From Arthrobacter sp. U41 (GTDB lineage Bacteria; Actinomycetota; Actinomycetes; Actinomycetales; Micrococcaceae), in NCBI RefSeq assembly GCF_001750145.1, contig NZ_CP015732.1, positions 4,154,001 through 4,218,000 of the forward strand: a DNA stretch of 64,000 nt, read 5' to 3'. Below, in pieces: positions 50,396 to 63,183 of the stretch. The translations under genes and the position numbers were made by a program. Position 1 is the first letter of the stretch. The number at the start of each line of letters is the position of its first letter. The notes below the pieces were generated by a model, which did no database searches, was not told where the DNA came from, and worked only from the letters and a program-made list of their open reading frames with translations.

Positions 50396-51021
50396 GAAAT
50401 TTTCCTTAGTAAATGGTGGAGAAGGGTCACTGACGGCCCGAGGGTCTCCGCGGAGATTCCCTCGACGGGGTCGAAATCAGCTGAGGTGAGATTGAAGCGG
50501 ATGGGGACGCCGGCGATCATGACCAGCATGCGTGCGGCTTCCTCCGCGCCGAAGCCTTCGGCGCCGGCCGCCCACCCGGGGTCCTGGGCCATCAGGCCGG
50601 AGACCCCCTGGGAGACGAGGCTCTCGGCTTTGACCATGTAGTCCATATGGCGTCGGGCCAGATGGGGGTAGCGGGCAATCAGTTGGCGGCGCCGTGCGCG
50701 GTCGGTGCCTCCGGTCGCAGTCAGGGCAACGGTCATCAGGAGGCGCGAGATCTGCCCCACCAAGTCATCCGCCGTGATGGAGATTCGGGACAGCTGCGCC
50801 GCTTCAAGGACAGGTTCACGCAACCCCAGGATGGCGTCTTCCTTCACGGCGAAATAGTTGAAGAAAGTCCGCGGGGAGACGCCGGCACTGGATGCGATGG
50901 CCTCTACCGTGGTCTGGTCGACGCCGTGCTGCAGCGCAAGCGAAGCGGCCGCCTCATGCAGGGCCAGCCAGGTCTCGGCTTTTTTCCGCTCGCGCAGGGG
51001 CAACGGAGCTGCAGTAGTCAT
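50392..51021 (-). CDS. TetR family transcriptional regulator
   Basis: A 209-residue repressor with an N-terminal HTH (ALHEAAASLALQHGVDQTTVEAIASSAGVSPRTFFNYFAVKEDAIL, in short blocks) and a ligand-binding C-terminal domain. It is coupled to the MFS exporter by a 4-nt overlap. Two palindromic TTGCA sites lie 11-59 bp upstream of the start (51032-51080) and are probably its operators. Confidence 0.92.
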   Translation of the reverse strand: MTTAAPLPLRERKKAETWLALHEAAASLALQHGVDQTTVEAIASSAGVSPRTFFNYFAVKEDAILGLREPVLEAAQLSRISITADDLVGQISRLLMTVALTATGGTDRARRRQLIARYPHLARRHMDYMVKAESLVSQGVSGLMAQDPGWAAGAEGFGAEEAARMLVMIAGVPIRFNLTSADFDPVEGISAETLGPSVTLLHHLLRKIS

Positions 51022-51031
51022 GCCCTAAATA

Positions 51032-51080
51032 ATTGCACGACTGCAATGATTGCGCCAATGCATACTTGCACCGCTGCAAT
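51032..51080. promoter_or_regulatory. twin operator sites for the TetR regulator
   Basis: ATTGCA-CGAC-TGCAAT (51032-51047) and TTGCA-CCGC-TGCAA (51066-51079) are two copies of TTGCA-N4-TGCAA, 33 bp apart, about three helix turns. A looser ATTG-CGC-CAAT (51049-51059) lies between. They cover the likely promoter of tetR-MFS. Confidence 0.75.
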
Positions 51081-51104
51081 AATCCGGCGGGACCGCTCCG
51101 CGGT

Positions 51105-51995
51105 TCAGGCCGCCGGCACCGCGGAAGTGCGCAGCACCCGGCCGTTCAGTCCGCGCCTGGTCCGGGCACCGCCGATAATCCGGCAGACCACGTAGATCAG
51201 GAAGGACAATGTGGTCACATACGGGCTGATCGGGATCCGGCCGCCGAGGGCGAGCAGGATGCCGCCGACCGTAGCCGTCATGGCGAAGACCACACTAAGC
51301 ATCACCACCAGGCGGGGTGATGACGTGACGCGCATGGCCGCCGCCGCGGGAGTGATCAGCAGGGCCAGCACCAGCAGGGCGCCGACAATCTGGATGGAGA
51401 GGGCCACGCTGACACCGAGCAGCAGCATAAACCCGATGGCCAGTGCCCGGACGGGCACCCCGCGGGCCGATGCGACGTCGGGGTCCACGCTGGCGAAGGT
51501 CAGCGGGCGCCAGATGGCCAGAAGGGCAAGCATCACGACAACGGCGGCGCCTGCCAGCACCTGGAGCTGGACGGTGCCGACGGACACGATCTGACCGGTT
51601 AGCAGGCCGAACTTGTTGGCGGCGCGCCCCTCATACAGGGAGAGGAACAGGATCCCCAGTCCCAGCCCGAAAGGCATGATCACGCCGATGATCGAGTTCT
51701 TGTCCCTGGCGCGGACACCCATCAGACCCAGCAACAGCGCCGCCACAACGGATCCGACCAGGGAGCCCAGGACAATGTCCGTGCCGATCAGGAGGGCAAA
51801 GGCCGCGCCGGCAAACGAGAGTTCGGAGATGCCGTGGACGGCAAAAGCCAGGTCCCGCTTCATCACGAACGTACCCATCAGCCCGCCCAGCAGGCCGAGC
51901 ACCGCGCCAGCCCAAAGTGAGTTCTGGACCAGGACGAGCAGTTCGCCGTAGTTTTCGAAGTTGAAGATTGAATTCAGCAGGCTGTCCAGGTCCAT
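51105..51995 (-). CDS. znuB: zinc/manganese ABC transporter permease (ZnuB-like)
   Basis: A 296-residue ABC-3 family permease with about eight membrane helices: VLGLLGGLMGTFVMKRDLAFAVHGISELSFAGAAF, LGLMGVRARDKNSIIGVIMPFGLGLGILFLSLY in blocks, VSVALSIQIVGALLVLALLITPAAAAMRVTSSP. Last gene of znuA-znuC-znuB. The start abuts the znuC stop (51996). Confidence 0.92.
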   Translation of the reverse strand: MDLDSLLNSIFNFENYGELLVLVQNSLWAGAVLGLLGGLMGTFVMKRDLAFAVHGISELSFAGAAFALLIGTDIVLGSLVGSVVAALLLGLMGVRARDKNSIIGVIMPFGLGLGILFLSLYEGRAANKFGLLTGQIVSVGTVQLQVLAGAAVVVMLALLAIWRPLTFASVDPDVASARGVPVRALAIGFMLLLGVSVALSIQIVGALLVLALLITPAAAAMRVTSSPRLVVMLSVVFAMTATVGGILLALGGRIPISPYVTTLSFLIYVVCRIIGGARTRRGLNGRVLRTSAVPAA

Positions 51996-52811
51996 CTAGC
52001 CCACCTCCCCCGCCACCGCGTGGGCGTCCTCGTGGTGGTGGGTCGCGGCATCGGGCAGTCCGACGACGATCAGCCGCCCGTTCGCGTGGATCACTTCGAC
52101 GTGGCTGCCATAGAGATCGGAGAGGACCTCGGTGGTCATGACCTCCTCCGGCGGACCCACCCGGAACCGCCCCCCTGCCAGGTACAGCACCCGGTCCACG
52201 TAGTCCATGATCGGGTTGATCTCGTGCGTCACGAACACCACGGCACTGTCCTGGTCGCGGCACTGCTTGTTGATCAGCGCACTGACTTCCTGCTGGTGAT
52301 GCAGGTCAAGGGAGAGCAGCGGTTCATCGCAAAGCAACACCTTGGGATCCGCGGCCAGCGCCTGCGCGACACGCAGCCGCTGCTGCTCGCCGCCGGAGAG
52401 CTGGCCCACGGGAACCTTCGCGTAATCGGAGGCTCCTACCAGGCCGAGCAGCTCATCGATTCTGCGGTTCGCTTTCGCCGCGCCCAGCCGGAGCCCCCAG
52501 CGGTGGCCGTCGACGCCGAGCCCCACGAGGTCGCGGGCGCGCAGCGGGGTATCGGGGTCGAACGACTTCTGCTGCGGTATGTAGCCGATCCCGGGGTTGC
52601 CGCGCGCCACGGGCCGGCCCGCGAGTGTGGCCGAGCCGGAGCTGAGCTCCTGCAGTCCGAGCAGGACTTTGAGGAAGGTGGTTTTTCCGCTGCCGTTGGG
52701 GCCGAGGACGGCGAAGAATTCACCCGGGTTGATCTCCAGATCCAGGCCCTCCCACAAGGAACGTTCACCGAACGCCAGGGAGGCCCCACGGAGGCTCACT
52801 ACGGGTGTCAA
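51996..52811 (-). CDS. znuC: zinc/manganese ABC transporter ATP-binding protein (ZnuC-like)
   Basis: A 271-residue ATPase with Walker A GPNGSGKT (37-44), Q-loop PQQKSFD, signature LSGGEQQRLRVA, Walker B LLCDEPLLSLD and a switch His in THEIN. A His-rich end (ATHHHEDAHA) may bind zinc. Start: TTG at 52811 has GAGGAAAT upstream at good spacing; an in-frame ATG at 52922 lies inside znuA with no ribosome site and would add 37 weakly structured residues, so I prefer TTG. Confidence 0.88.
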   Translation of the reverse strand: MTPVVSLRGASLAFGERSLWEGLDLEINPGEFFAVLGPNGSGKTTFLKVLLGLQELSSGSATLAGRPVARGNPGIGYIPQQKSFDPDTPLRARDLVGLGVDGHRWGLRLGAAKANRRIDELLGLVGASDYAKVPVGQLSGGEQQRLRVAQALAADPKVLLCDEPLLSLDLHHQQEVSALINKQCRDQDSAVVFVTHEINPIMDYVDRVLYLAGGRFRVGPPEEVMTTEVLSDLYGSHVEVIHANGRLIVVGLPDAATHHHEDAHAVAGEVG

Positions 52812-52890
52812 CTTGGATTTCCTCGAATTCTGCGCGGGCCCTCGGCTCGCGCCCTCTGCCTGGACTGCTGGGCTGGGCTGTCTGCTAATC

Positions 52891-53856
52891 CTAGGCCAGG
52901 GCCTTGCCGATGTTGTCGACATTTTCAGTCATCCACTGGAGGTAGGACACGCCGTCGGGCAAGGTCTCGCTGAAGTTCACCACCGGGACACCGGCGGCTG
53001 CTGCCGCGTCCTTGACTGCGACCGTCTGCGGGCCCTCGGTCTGCTGGTTGTAAGCCAGCAGCCTGATGCTGCCGGACGCCATAAGGTCGGTGGCGGCCTT
53101 GAGTACGGCGGGGGGCACGTCGGTGTCTTCTTCGATCGCAGCGGTGTATTCGGCCGGGGTCTGGTTTACCAGGCCGGCCGCGTCGAGCAGGTACATCGGC
53201 ACCGGTTCCGTCACAGCAACGGACGCCCCGCCGGCCGACGCCCTGATTCCCTCCAGCTTGGCTTCGAGGCCTCCGAGCGAATCCTTGAAGGCCGCGGCAT
53301 TGCTGCGGAATGACTCGGCCGAGGACGGCTCGAGCTCTCCAAGCCTGGCCGCGACGGCGTCAGCCAGCCGGGCCATGGCGGGCAGGCTGTACCAAACGTG
53401 CTCGTTGAAGCCGGCAGGGGTGCGGGCGTGCCCGTCGGCATCGGCGGCGGCGGACTCGCCGGCAGGCTCTGCCGGAACCAGTCCGGAGAGCTCCACGGCA
53501 TTCAGGACGCTGCTGGGCTCCAGCCCCGTGTCTTCTGCGAGCTTGTGAATGAAATCGTCGTAGCCGCCGCCGTTCTCCAGCACCAGCTCGGCCTTCGAAA
53601 CCGCCAGCTTGTCCTGCGTGGTGGCTTCATAGGAGTGCGGGTCCTGGCTGGTGCGCGCGATGATGGAATTGACCCGCACCTTGTCTCCGCCGACGGCGCC
53701 CGCGATGTCCCCGTAAACGCTGGTGGAGGCTACCACGTCGACAATCCCGTCGGCGCTGCTCTCCGGGGAGGTCCCCGACGTCGGCGCGCAGGCCGTCAGG
53801 AGCACGCTCAGGCCGGCAAAAGCGGCAACGATGGCTTGGGCAGCAGGACGACGCAC
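52891..53856 (-). CDS. znuA: zinc/manganese ABC transporter substrate-binding lipoprotein (ZnuA-like)
   Basis: A 321-residue lipoprotein with lipobox LLTAC (Cys23), cluster 9 substrate-binding fold: DVVASTSVYGDIAGAVGGDKVRVNSII, DPHSYEATTQDKLAVSKAELVLENGGGYDDF and a metal-site His in FNEHVWYSLPAMARLADAV. The His-rich loop is short and acidic (DADGHARTPAGFNEH). GTG start at 53856; a 37-bp palindrome lies 55 bp upstream. Zn rather than Mn is favoured by the Zur gene nearby. Confidence 0.92.
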   Translation of the reverse strand: MRRPAAQAIVAAFAGLSVLLTACAPTSGTSPESSADGIVDVVASTSVYGDIAGAVGGDKVRVNSIIARTSQDPHSYEATTQDKLAVSKAELVLENGGGYDDFIHKLAEDTGLEPSSVLNAVELSGLVPAEPAGESAAADADGHARTPAGFNEHVWYSLPAMARLADAVAARLGELEPSSAESFRSNAAAFKDSLGGLEAKLEGIRASAGGASVAVTEPVPMYLLDAAGLVNQTPAEYTAAIEEDTDVPPAVLKAATDLMASGSIRLLAYNQQTEGPQTVAVKDAAAAAGVPVVNFSETLPDGVSYLQWMTENVDNIGKALA

Positions 53857-53910
53857 GGGGGACCTCGGATCTGTTATTGAGAATCAGGAGCAATAGCAAC
53901 TGCTTCGAGT

Positions 53911-53947
53911 GTATCCCTAAATAGGAATGATTCCTATTTAGGGATAC
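53911..53947. promoter_or_regulatory. 37-bp perfect palindrome upstream of znuA, probable Zur operator
   Basis: GTATCCCTAAATAGGAAT (53911-53928), one centre base, then ATTCCTATTTAGGGATAC (53930-53947), a perfect match of 18-bp arms. The centre AATGATT resembles Fur/Zur family sites. A Fur-like half TGAGAATCA lies nearer znuA (53879-53887). It has no T-run and is AT-rich, so it is not a good terminator for the upstream CorC-like gene. Confidence 0.75.
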
Positions 53948-53955
53948 CCCGGGCG

Positions 53956-55023
53956 CTACTGCTGGTCCTGGCCGAGCCTCCGGTAGCCGGTGGCCTGGGT
54001 GGCGTCCCTGATCTCCCCGACGAGCTCCTCAATAACATCCTCGAGGAACAACACACCCTGGGTGAGGCCGTCCGGACCGATGACGCGGGCCAGGTGCGAG
54101 CCGGTCCGCTGCATCACGGACATGGCCTTCTCGATCTCGTCGTCCATGGCAAGGTTCGCCAGGGACCGGATGTGGCTTTCGGCGATCGGCTGGCGGTAAG
54201 CCGCGTCCGGGATGGACAGCACGTCCTTGATGTGGAGGTAGCCGGAGAGCATTCCGTCCTCGTCCAGCATCGGGAAGCGTGAGAACCCGGTGCGGCTCAC
54301 GGCCTTTTCGAATTCCACCGGCGTGGTGGCGGGCTTCAGCATCACCAGCTTGTCCAACGGGACCATGACGCGGGACGCGGTGTGTTCCGAGAACTCCAGC
54401 GCACCGGTGATCAGGCCGGCGTCGTCATCCACGAGCCCGTGGCGGGTCGATTCCTGCACGATCGACTGCACTTCCTCCAAAGTGAAGGAGGACGTGACCT
54501 CATCCTTTGGCTCGATCCGCATCAGTTTCAGGATGTGGTTCGCTGACCAGTTGAGGGCCACGATCACCGGCTTCACCGCACGGGCGATGAACATCAGCGG
54601 CGGCGCCAGCAGCAGTGCTGCCTTGTCCGCAACGGACACCGAGATGTTTTTCGGGACCATCTCGCCGATCGTGACGTGCAGGAACGTGACGACCAGCAGG
54701 GCGACGGCGAACGCCGCAACGTCCGCAATCTCCACCGGGACGCCGACCGCTTCCAGCGGCACCACCATCAGATGATGGATTGCCGGTTCCGCGACCTGCA
54801 GGATCAGCAGGGAACAGACGGTAATCCCCAGCTGCGCGCAAGCCAGCATCAGGGAGACGTTCTCCATCGCGCGCAGGGTGGTCTGCGCGCGCTTGGAGCC
54901 CGCCTCGGCCAAGGGCTCGATCTGGCTCCGGCGCGCGGACATGACCGCGAATTCGGCGGCCACGAAGAAGGCGTTGCCGATCAGCAGGACGACCAGCCAG
55001 AGAATTCCTGCCCAGTCGCTCAT
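53956..55023 (-). CDS. CNNM/CorC (hemolysin C) family membrane protein, short form
   Basis: A 355-residue protein with an N-terminal DUF21 membrane domain (LWLVVLLIGNAFFVAAEFAVMSARRSQI, GEMVPKNISVSVADK) and two CBS domains (SRVMVPLDKLVMLKPATT, FSRFPMLDEDGMLSGYLHIKDVL). It ends shortly after the CBS pair (VLFLEDVIEELVGEI) and lacks the CorC_HlyC end domain, unlike its neighbour. Such proteins relate to Mg/Co efflux. Overlaps the neighbour by 4 nt. Confidence 0.9.
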   Translation of the reverse strand: MSDWAGILWLVVLLIGNAFFVAAEFAVMSARRSQIEPLAEAGSKRAQTTLRAMENVSLMLACAQLGITVCSLLILQVAEPAIHHLMVVPLEAVGVPVEIADVAAFAVALLVVTFLHVTIGEMVPKNISVSVADKAALLLAPPLMFIARAVKPVIVALNWSANHILKLMRIEPKDEVTSSFTLEEVQSIVQESTRHGLVDDDAGLITGALEFSEHTASRVMVPLDKLVMLKPATTPVEFEKAVSRTGFSRFPMLDEDGMLSGYLHIKDVLSIPDAAYRQPIAESHIRSLANLAMDDEIEKAMSVMQRTGSHLARVIGPDGLTQGVLFLEDVIEELVGEIRDATQATGYRRLGQDQQ

Positions 55024-56357
55024 TCGGCACCCACCTCGGTGGTGGAGTGGTTCCCGCGGTGGACACGGCCGGGCTTGAAGCAGATCCGGTCGATCCGGCG
55101 CCCGTCCATGCGGGTAACGCTCAGGGTTCCGCCGCCGACGTCGACGGTGTCCCCTACGGAGGCAATCCGGCCCAGCTGGCTCATCACGTAGCCTCCTACC
55201 GTTTCATAGGCAGACTCGTCGGGAACGGTCAGTCCCGGGATCTGTTCGGAGAGTTCATCGGGGCGCAGCAGGCCCGGGAAGTACCAGTCCCCCGAGGCGC
55301 TCTGCAGCAGCCCCGGCCGGACCTTGTCGTGCTCATCGGCCACTTCTCCGACGATTTCCTCGACCAGATCCTCGAGGGTGGCGATGCCGGCGGTTCCGCC
55401 GTACTCGTCCAGGACCACTGCCAGCTGGAGATTGCCTTCGCGCAGTTCCGCGAGCAGGGCGTCCAGGTGAATGGTTTCCGGAACCCGGAGCACATCGGTC
55501 ATGATGGCACCGGCCTCCAGCTTGGCGCGCCGGTCCGAGGGGACGGCGATGGCCTTCTTGATGTGGACCACGCCGCGGATGTCGTCCGAGGATTCGCCGA
55601 TGACCGGGAAGCGCGAATAGCCGGTGCGGCGTGCCGCCTCCACAATGTCGGACACGGGCTGGTCGGCGTCGATGGTCTCGACCCGGATGCGGGGGGTCAT
55701 GACATCCGCTGCCGTCCGGCCCGAAAACTTGAGCGTCCGGGCGATGAAGTTGGCGGTGCCGGCGTCAAGGGTTCCCATGGCCGCCGAGCGGCGCACGAGG
55801 GAGGCCAGCTCGGCCGGGGTCCGCGCACCGGAAATCTCTTCCTTGGCCTCCAGCCCGAAGATATTGAGTACCTTGTTGGAGAAGCCGTTGAGCACCACAA
55901 TGGCGGGTTTGAAGATCGCCGTGAAAATCAGCTGCGGACCGGCCAGCGCCTTGCCGACCTGGAACGACAGCGCAATCGCCATGTTCTTCGGAACCAGTTC
56001 GCCGATCAGCATGGACAGCAGCGTCGCAAAGGCCATCGCGAGGATCAGCGACACGGAGGCAACTGCGGCCTCCGGCAGCCCCAGGGCGCCCAGCGGGCCT
56101 TCGAGCAGTTTGCCGACCGACGGTTCCATGACATAGCCGGTGAGCAGGGTGGTGATGGTGATGCCCAGCTGGCAGCTCGAGAGCTGCGTGGACAGGGATT
56201 TGAGGCACTTGAGGAGGGGCGCGGCGGCAGTGTCGCCGTCGTCCACGGCCCGCTGGACAGTGGCCTGGTCAAGGGCCACGAGGGAGAATTCAACGGCTAC
56301 GAAGAAGCCGGTTCCCAGGATGAGCAGCAGTCCTGCTCCGAGAAGAAGCCACTCCAT
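55020..56357 (-). CDS. CNNM/CorC (hemolysin C) family membrane protein, long form
   Basis: A 445-residue protein: DUF21 domain (LLLGAGLLLILGTGFFVAVEFSLVALDQ, IGELVPKNMAIALSFQVGKA), CBS pair (AADVMTPRIRVETIDADQ, YSRFPVIGESSDDIRGVVHIKKA, LAVVLDEYGGTAGIATLEDLVEEIVGEV) and a full CorC_HlyC FAD-like C-terminal domain (IPGLTVPDESAYETVGGYVMSQLGRI). Paired with a shorter partner; actinobacteria often have such tandem pairs, which may form heterodimers. Confidence 0.9.
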   Translation of the reverse strand: MEWLLLGAGLLLILGTGFFVAVEFSLVALDQATVQRAVDDGDTAAAPLLKCLKSLSTQLSSCQLGITITTLLTGYVMEPSVGKLLEGPLGALGLPEAAVASVSLILAMAFATLLSMLIGELVPKNMAIALSFQVGKALAGPQLIFTAIFKPAIVVLNGFSNKVLNIFGLEAKEEISGARTPAELASLVRRSAAMGTLDAGTANFIARTLKFSGRTAADVMTPRIRVETIDADQPVSDIVEAARRTGYSRFPVIGESSDDIRGVVHIKKAIAVPSDRRAKLEAGAIMTDVLRVPETIHLDALLAELREGNLQLAVVLDEYGGTAGIATLEDLVEEIVGEVADEHDKVRPGLLQSASGDWYFPGLLRPDELSEQIPGLTVPDESAYETVGGYVMSQLGRIASVGDTVDVGGGTLSVTRMDGRRIDRICFKPGRVHRGNHSTTEVGAE

Positions 56358-56702
56358 TTAGCGGCCCGCTTCCGGGGCAGTGGCGTGCAGCGGAGTCCCG
56401 GCGGAGGAGCAGCGGGTGGCCGGGTGTTGGAGGAGTCCGCCCGGCGGAGGATGGTCGGCCGCGGCCGATCCTGTTTCCTGAAAGGCTCCGGCCTGGTGTG
56501 CCGCCGGAGAATGATGGGCACGTGAACGGGGTTTGCCGGCTCTTCGGGTGGACTGCGCGGTAACGGATTCCGTTTCCCGCTGACAGCCCCCAGGCCGGCA
56601 CCTAGATTTACTGTCCATAAGAAGTTCAGTCTACAGGAGCAGCTGCCGCCGGCTGCTGCCCGGGTGACGCCCGACGGCGGCCCCGCGCCGCAGCGGAGCA
56701 GC
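56358..56702. other. intergenic stretch between guaB1 and the CorC pair
   Basis: 345 bp without a convincing gene; open frames here are short, GC-driven and do not resemble proteins. It should contain the 3' end of the guaB1 transcript near 56640-56702 (GC-rich, several short inverted pairs) and the promoter of the CorC pair around the AT-richer 56605-56635. No clear boxes. Confidence 0.4.
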
Positions 56703-62321
<5,619 letters not shown>

Positions 62322-62328
62322 GGTCAGC

Positions 62329-62379
62329 GCTGCCCGGCCGGAGATTGAAACTCGCAACTCCGGCCGGGCAGCTTTGTTT
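62329..62379 (+). terminator. intrinsic terminator of kgd
   Basis: A 15-bp perfect stem GCTGCCCGGCCGGAG (62329-62343) and CTCCGGCCGGGCAGC (62358-62372) with a 14-nt loop, followed by TTTGTTT. Eight bp after the kgd stop. Confidence 0.93.
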
Positions 62380-62454
62380 AACCGGCACTGTCCCCGACCA
62401 TCGCTGATGGCCGGAAGGACGGTTCACTGGACGCTCTGAAGTAAAGAGGTAGTC

Positions 62455-63054
62455 GTGGAAGATCGAAAGCTGCGGATCGCAGCCGTGGGCGATGAACTGC
62501 TGGCCGGCCTGGGTGATCCCCGCGCGCTGGGCTGGCTGGGGCGGGTGCTCGCGCGCACGCCGCAGGACGGGCTGTCCCTGGAATGCTATTCCCTGGCGTG
62601 CCCGCAGGAAGGCACGGAAGGCCTGGCAGCCCGCTGGTTCGAAGAAGCCGGGCGCCGCTTCAACAGCCAGCACGAGAACCGCCTGGTGATCGGGCTATCC
62701 GGCCGCGATGTCGAGTTTGGACTCTCCACCGCCCGCAGCCGGCTCAACCTCGCCAATATCCTTGACTCCGCCTCGCAAAACAAGATCGAGGTCTTCGTCG
62801 TGGGCCCGCCGCCGACCCTGGACCCGGTGCACAACCGCAGGCTCGGTGAGCTCAACACGGCCTTCGCCGACGTCACCACCCGCCGCAAGCACCTCTACGT
62901 CGACACGTTCTCGCCGCTGCTGAACCACGAGCAGTGGCGCCAGGACCTGGCGGGCAACGGCGGCACCCCCGGCCAGGCAGGTTACGGACTGATGGCATGG
63001 CTCGTGCTGCACCGCGGCTGGTTCCAGTGGCTGCGGATTGACGCCCCGGAGTAA
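62455..63054 (+). CDS. SGNH/GDSL-hydrolase-like protein lacking the usual catalytic residues
   Basis: A 199-residue protein with SGNH layout: block I reads AAVGDELLAGLGD (GDE at 12-14 in place of GDS), a block III-like VIGLSGRDV, VFVVGPPPTLDP, and a C-terminal GTPGQAGYGLMAWLV where a DxxH block would be expected. So both the nucleophile Ser and the catalytic His appear replaced. GTG start 62455 behind AAGAGGT. It may be a binding or regulatory relative rather than an esterase. It sits alone between kgd and a DUF4097 gene. Confidence 0.7.
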   Translation: MEDRKLRIAAVGDELLAGLGDPRALGWLGRVLARTPQDGLSLECYSLACPQEGTEGLAARWFEEAGRRFNSQHENRLVIGLSGRDVEFGLSTARSRLNLANILDSASQNKIEVFVVGPPPTLDPVHNRRLGELNTAFADVTTRRKHLYVDTFSPLLNHEQWRQDLAGNGGTPGQAGYGLMAWLVLHRGWFQWLRIDAPE

Positions 63055-63083
63055 ACGGCACCCGCCGCCCCCGGGTAGATCCG

Positions 63084-63167
63084 CGATATATCTTGACCGT
63101 GCCAAGCCGGCGATATATCGTGACTTCTATAGTCGCGATATATCGCAATCGTTCGCATGACATATCG
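63084..63167 (+). promoter_or_regulatory. cluster of CGATATATCG operator-like sites
   Basis: CGATATATC at 63084-63092, CGATATATCG at 63111-63120 and 63136-63145, and a half ATATCG at 63162-63167. Spacings are 27 and 25 bp. They fill the gap before the DUF4097 gene start (63184). Such DUF4097 genes are often followed by a PadR-type regulator; ATAT-palindromes are typical PadR sites. The expected regulator would lie right of the window. Confidence 0.75.
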
Positions 63168-63183
63168 CCTTCCCGGAGGAACC

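Noticed and set aside
53911..53947. The znuA palindrome as terminator of the CorC-like gene
   Set aside because: AT-rich arms, no T-run, and a centre that fits a Fur-family operator make an operator more likely.
63084..63167. CGATATATCG cluster as iterons of a replication origin
   Set aside because: No replication gene nearby; the sites sit in a promoter gap of a single gene.
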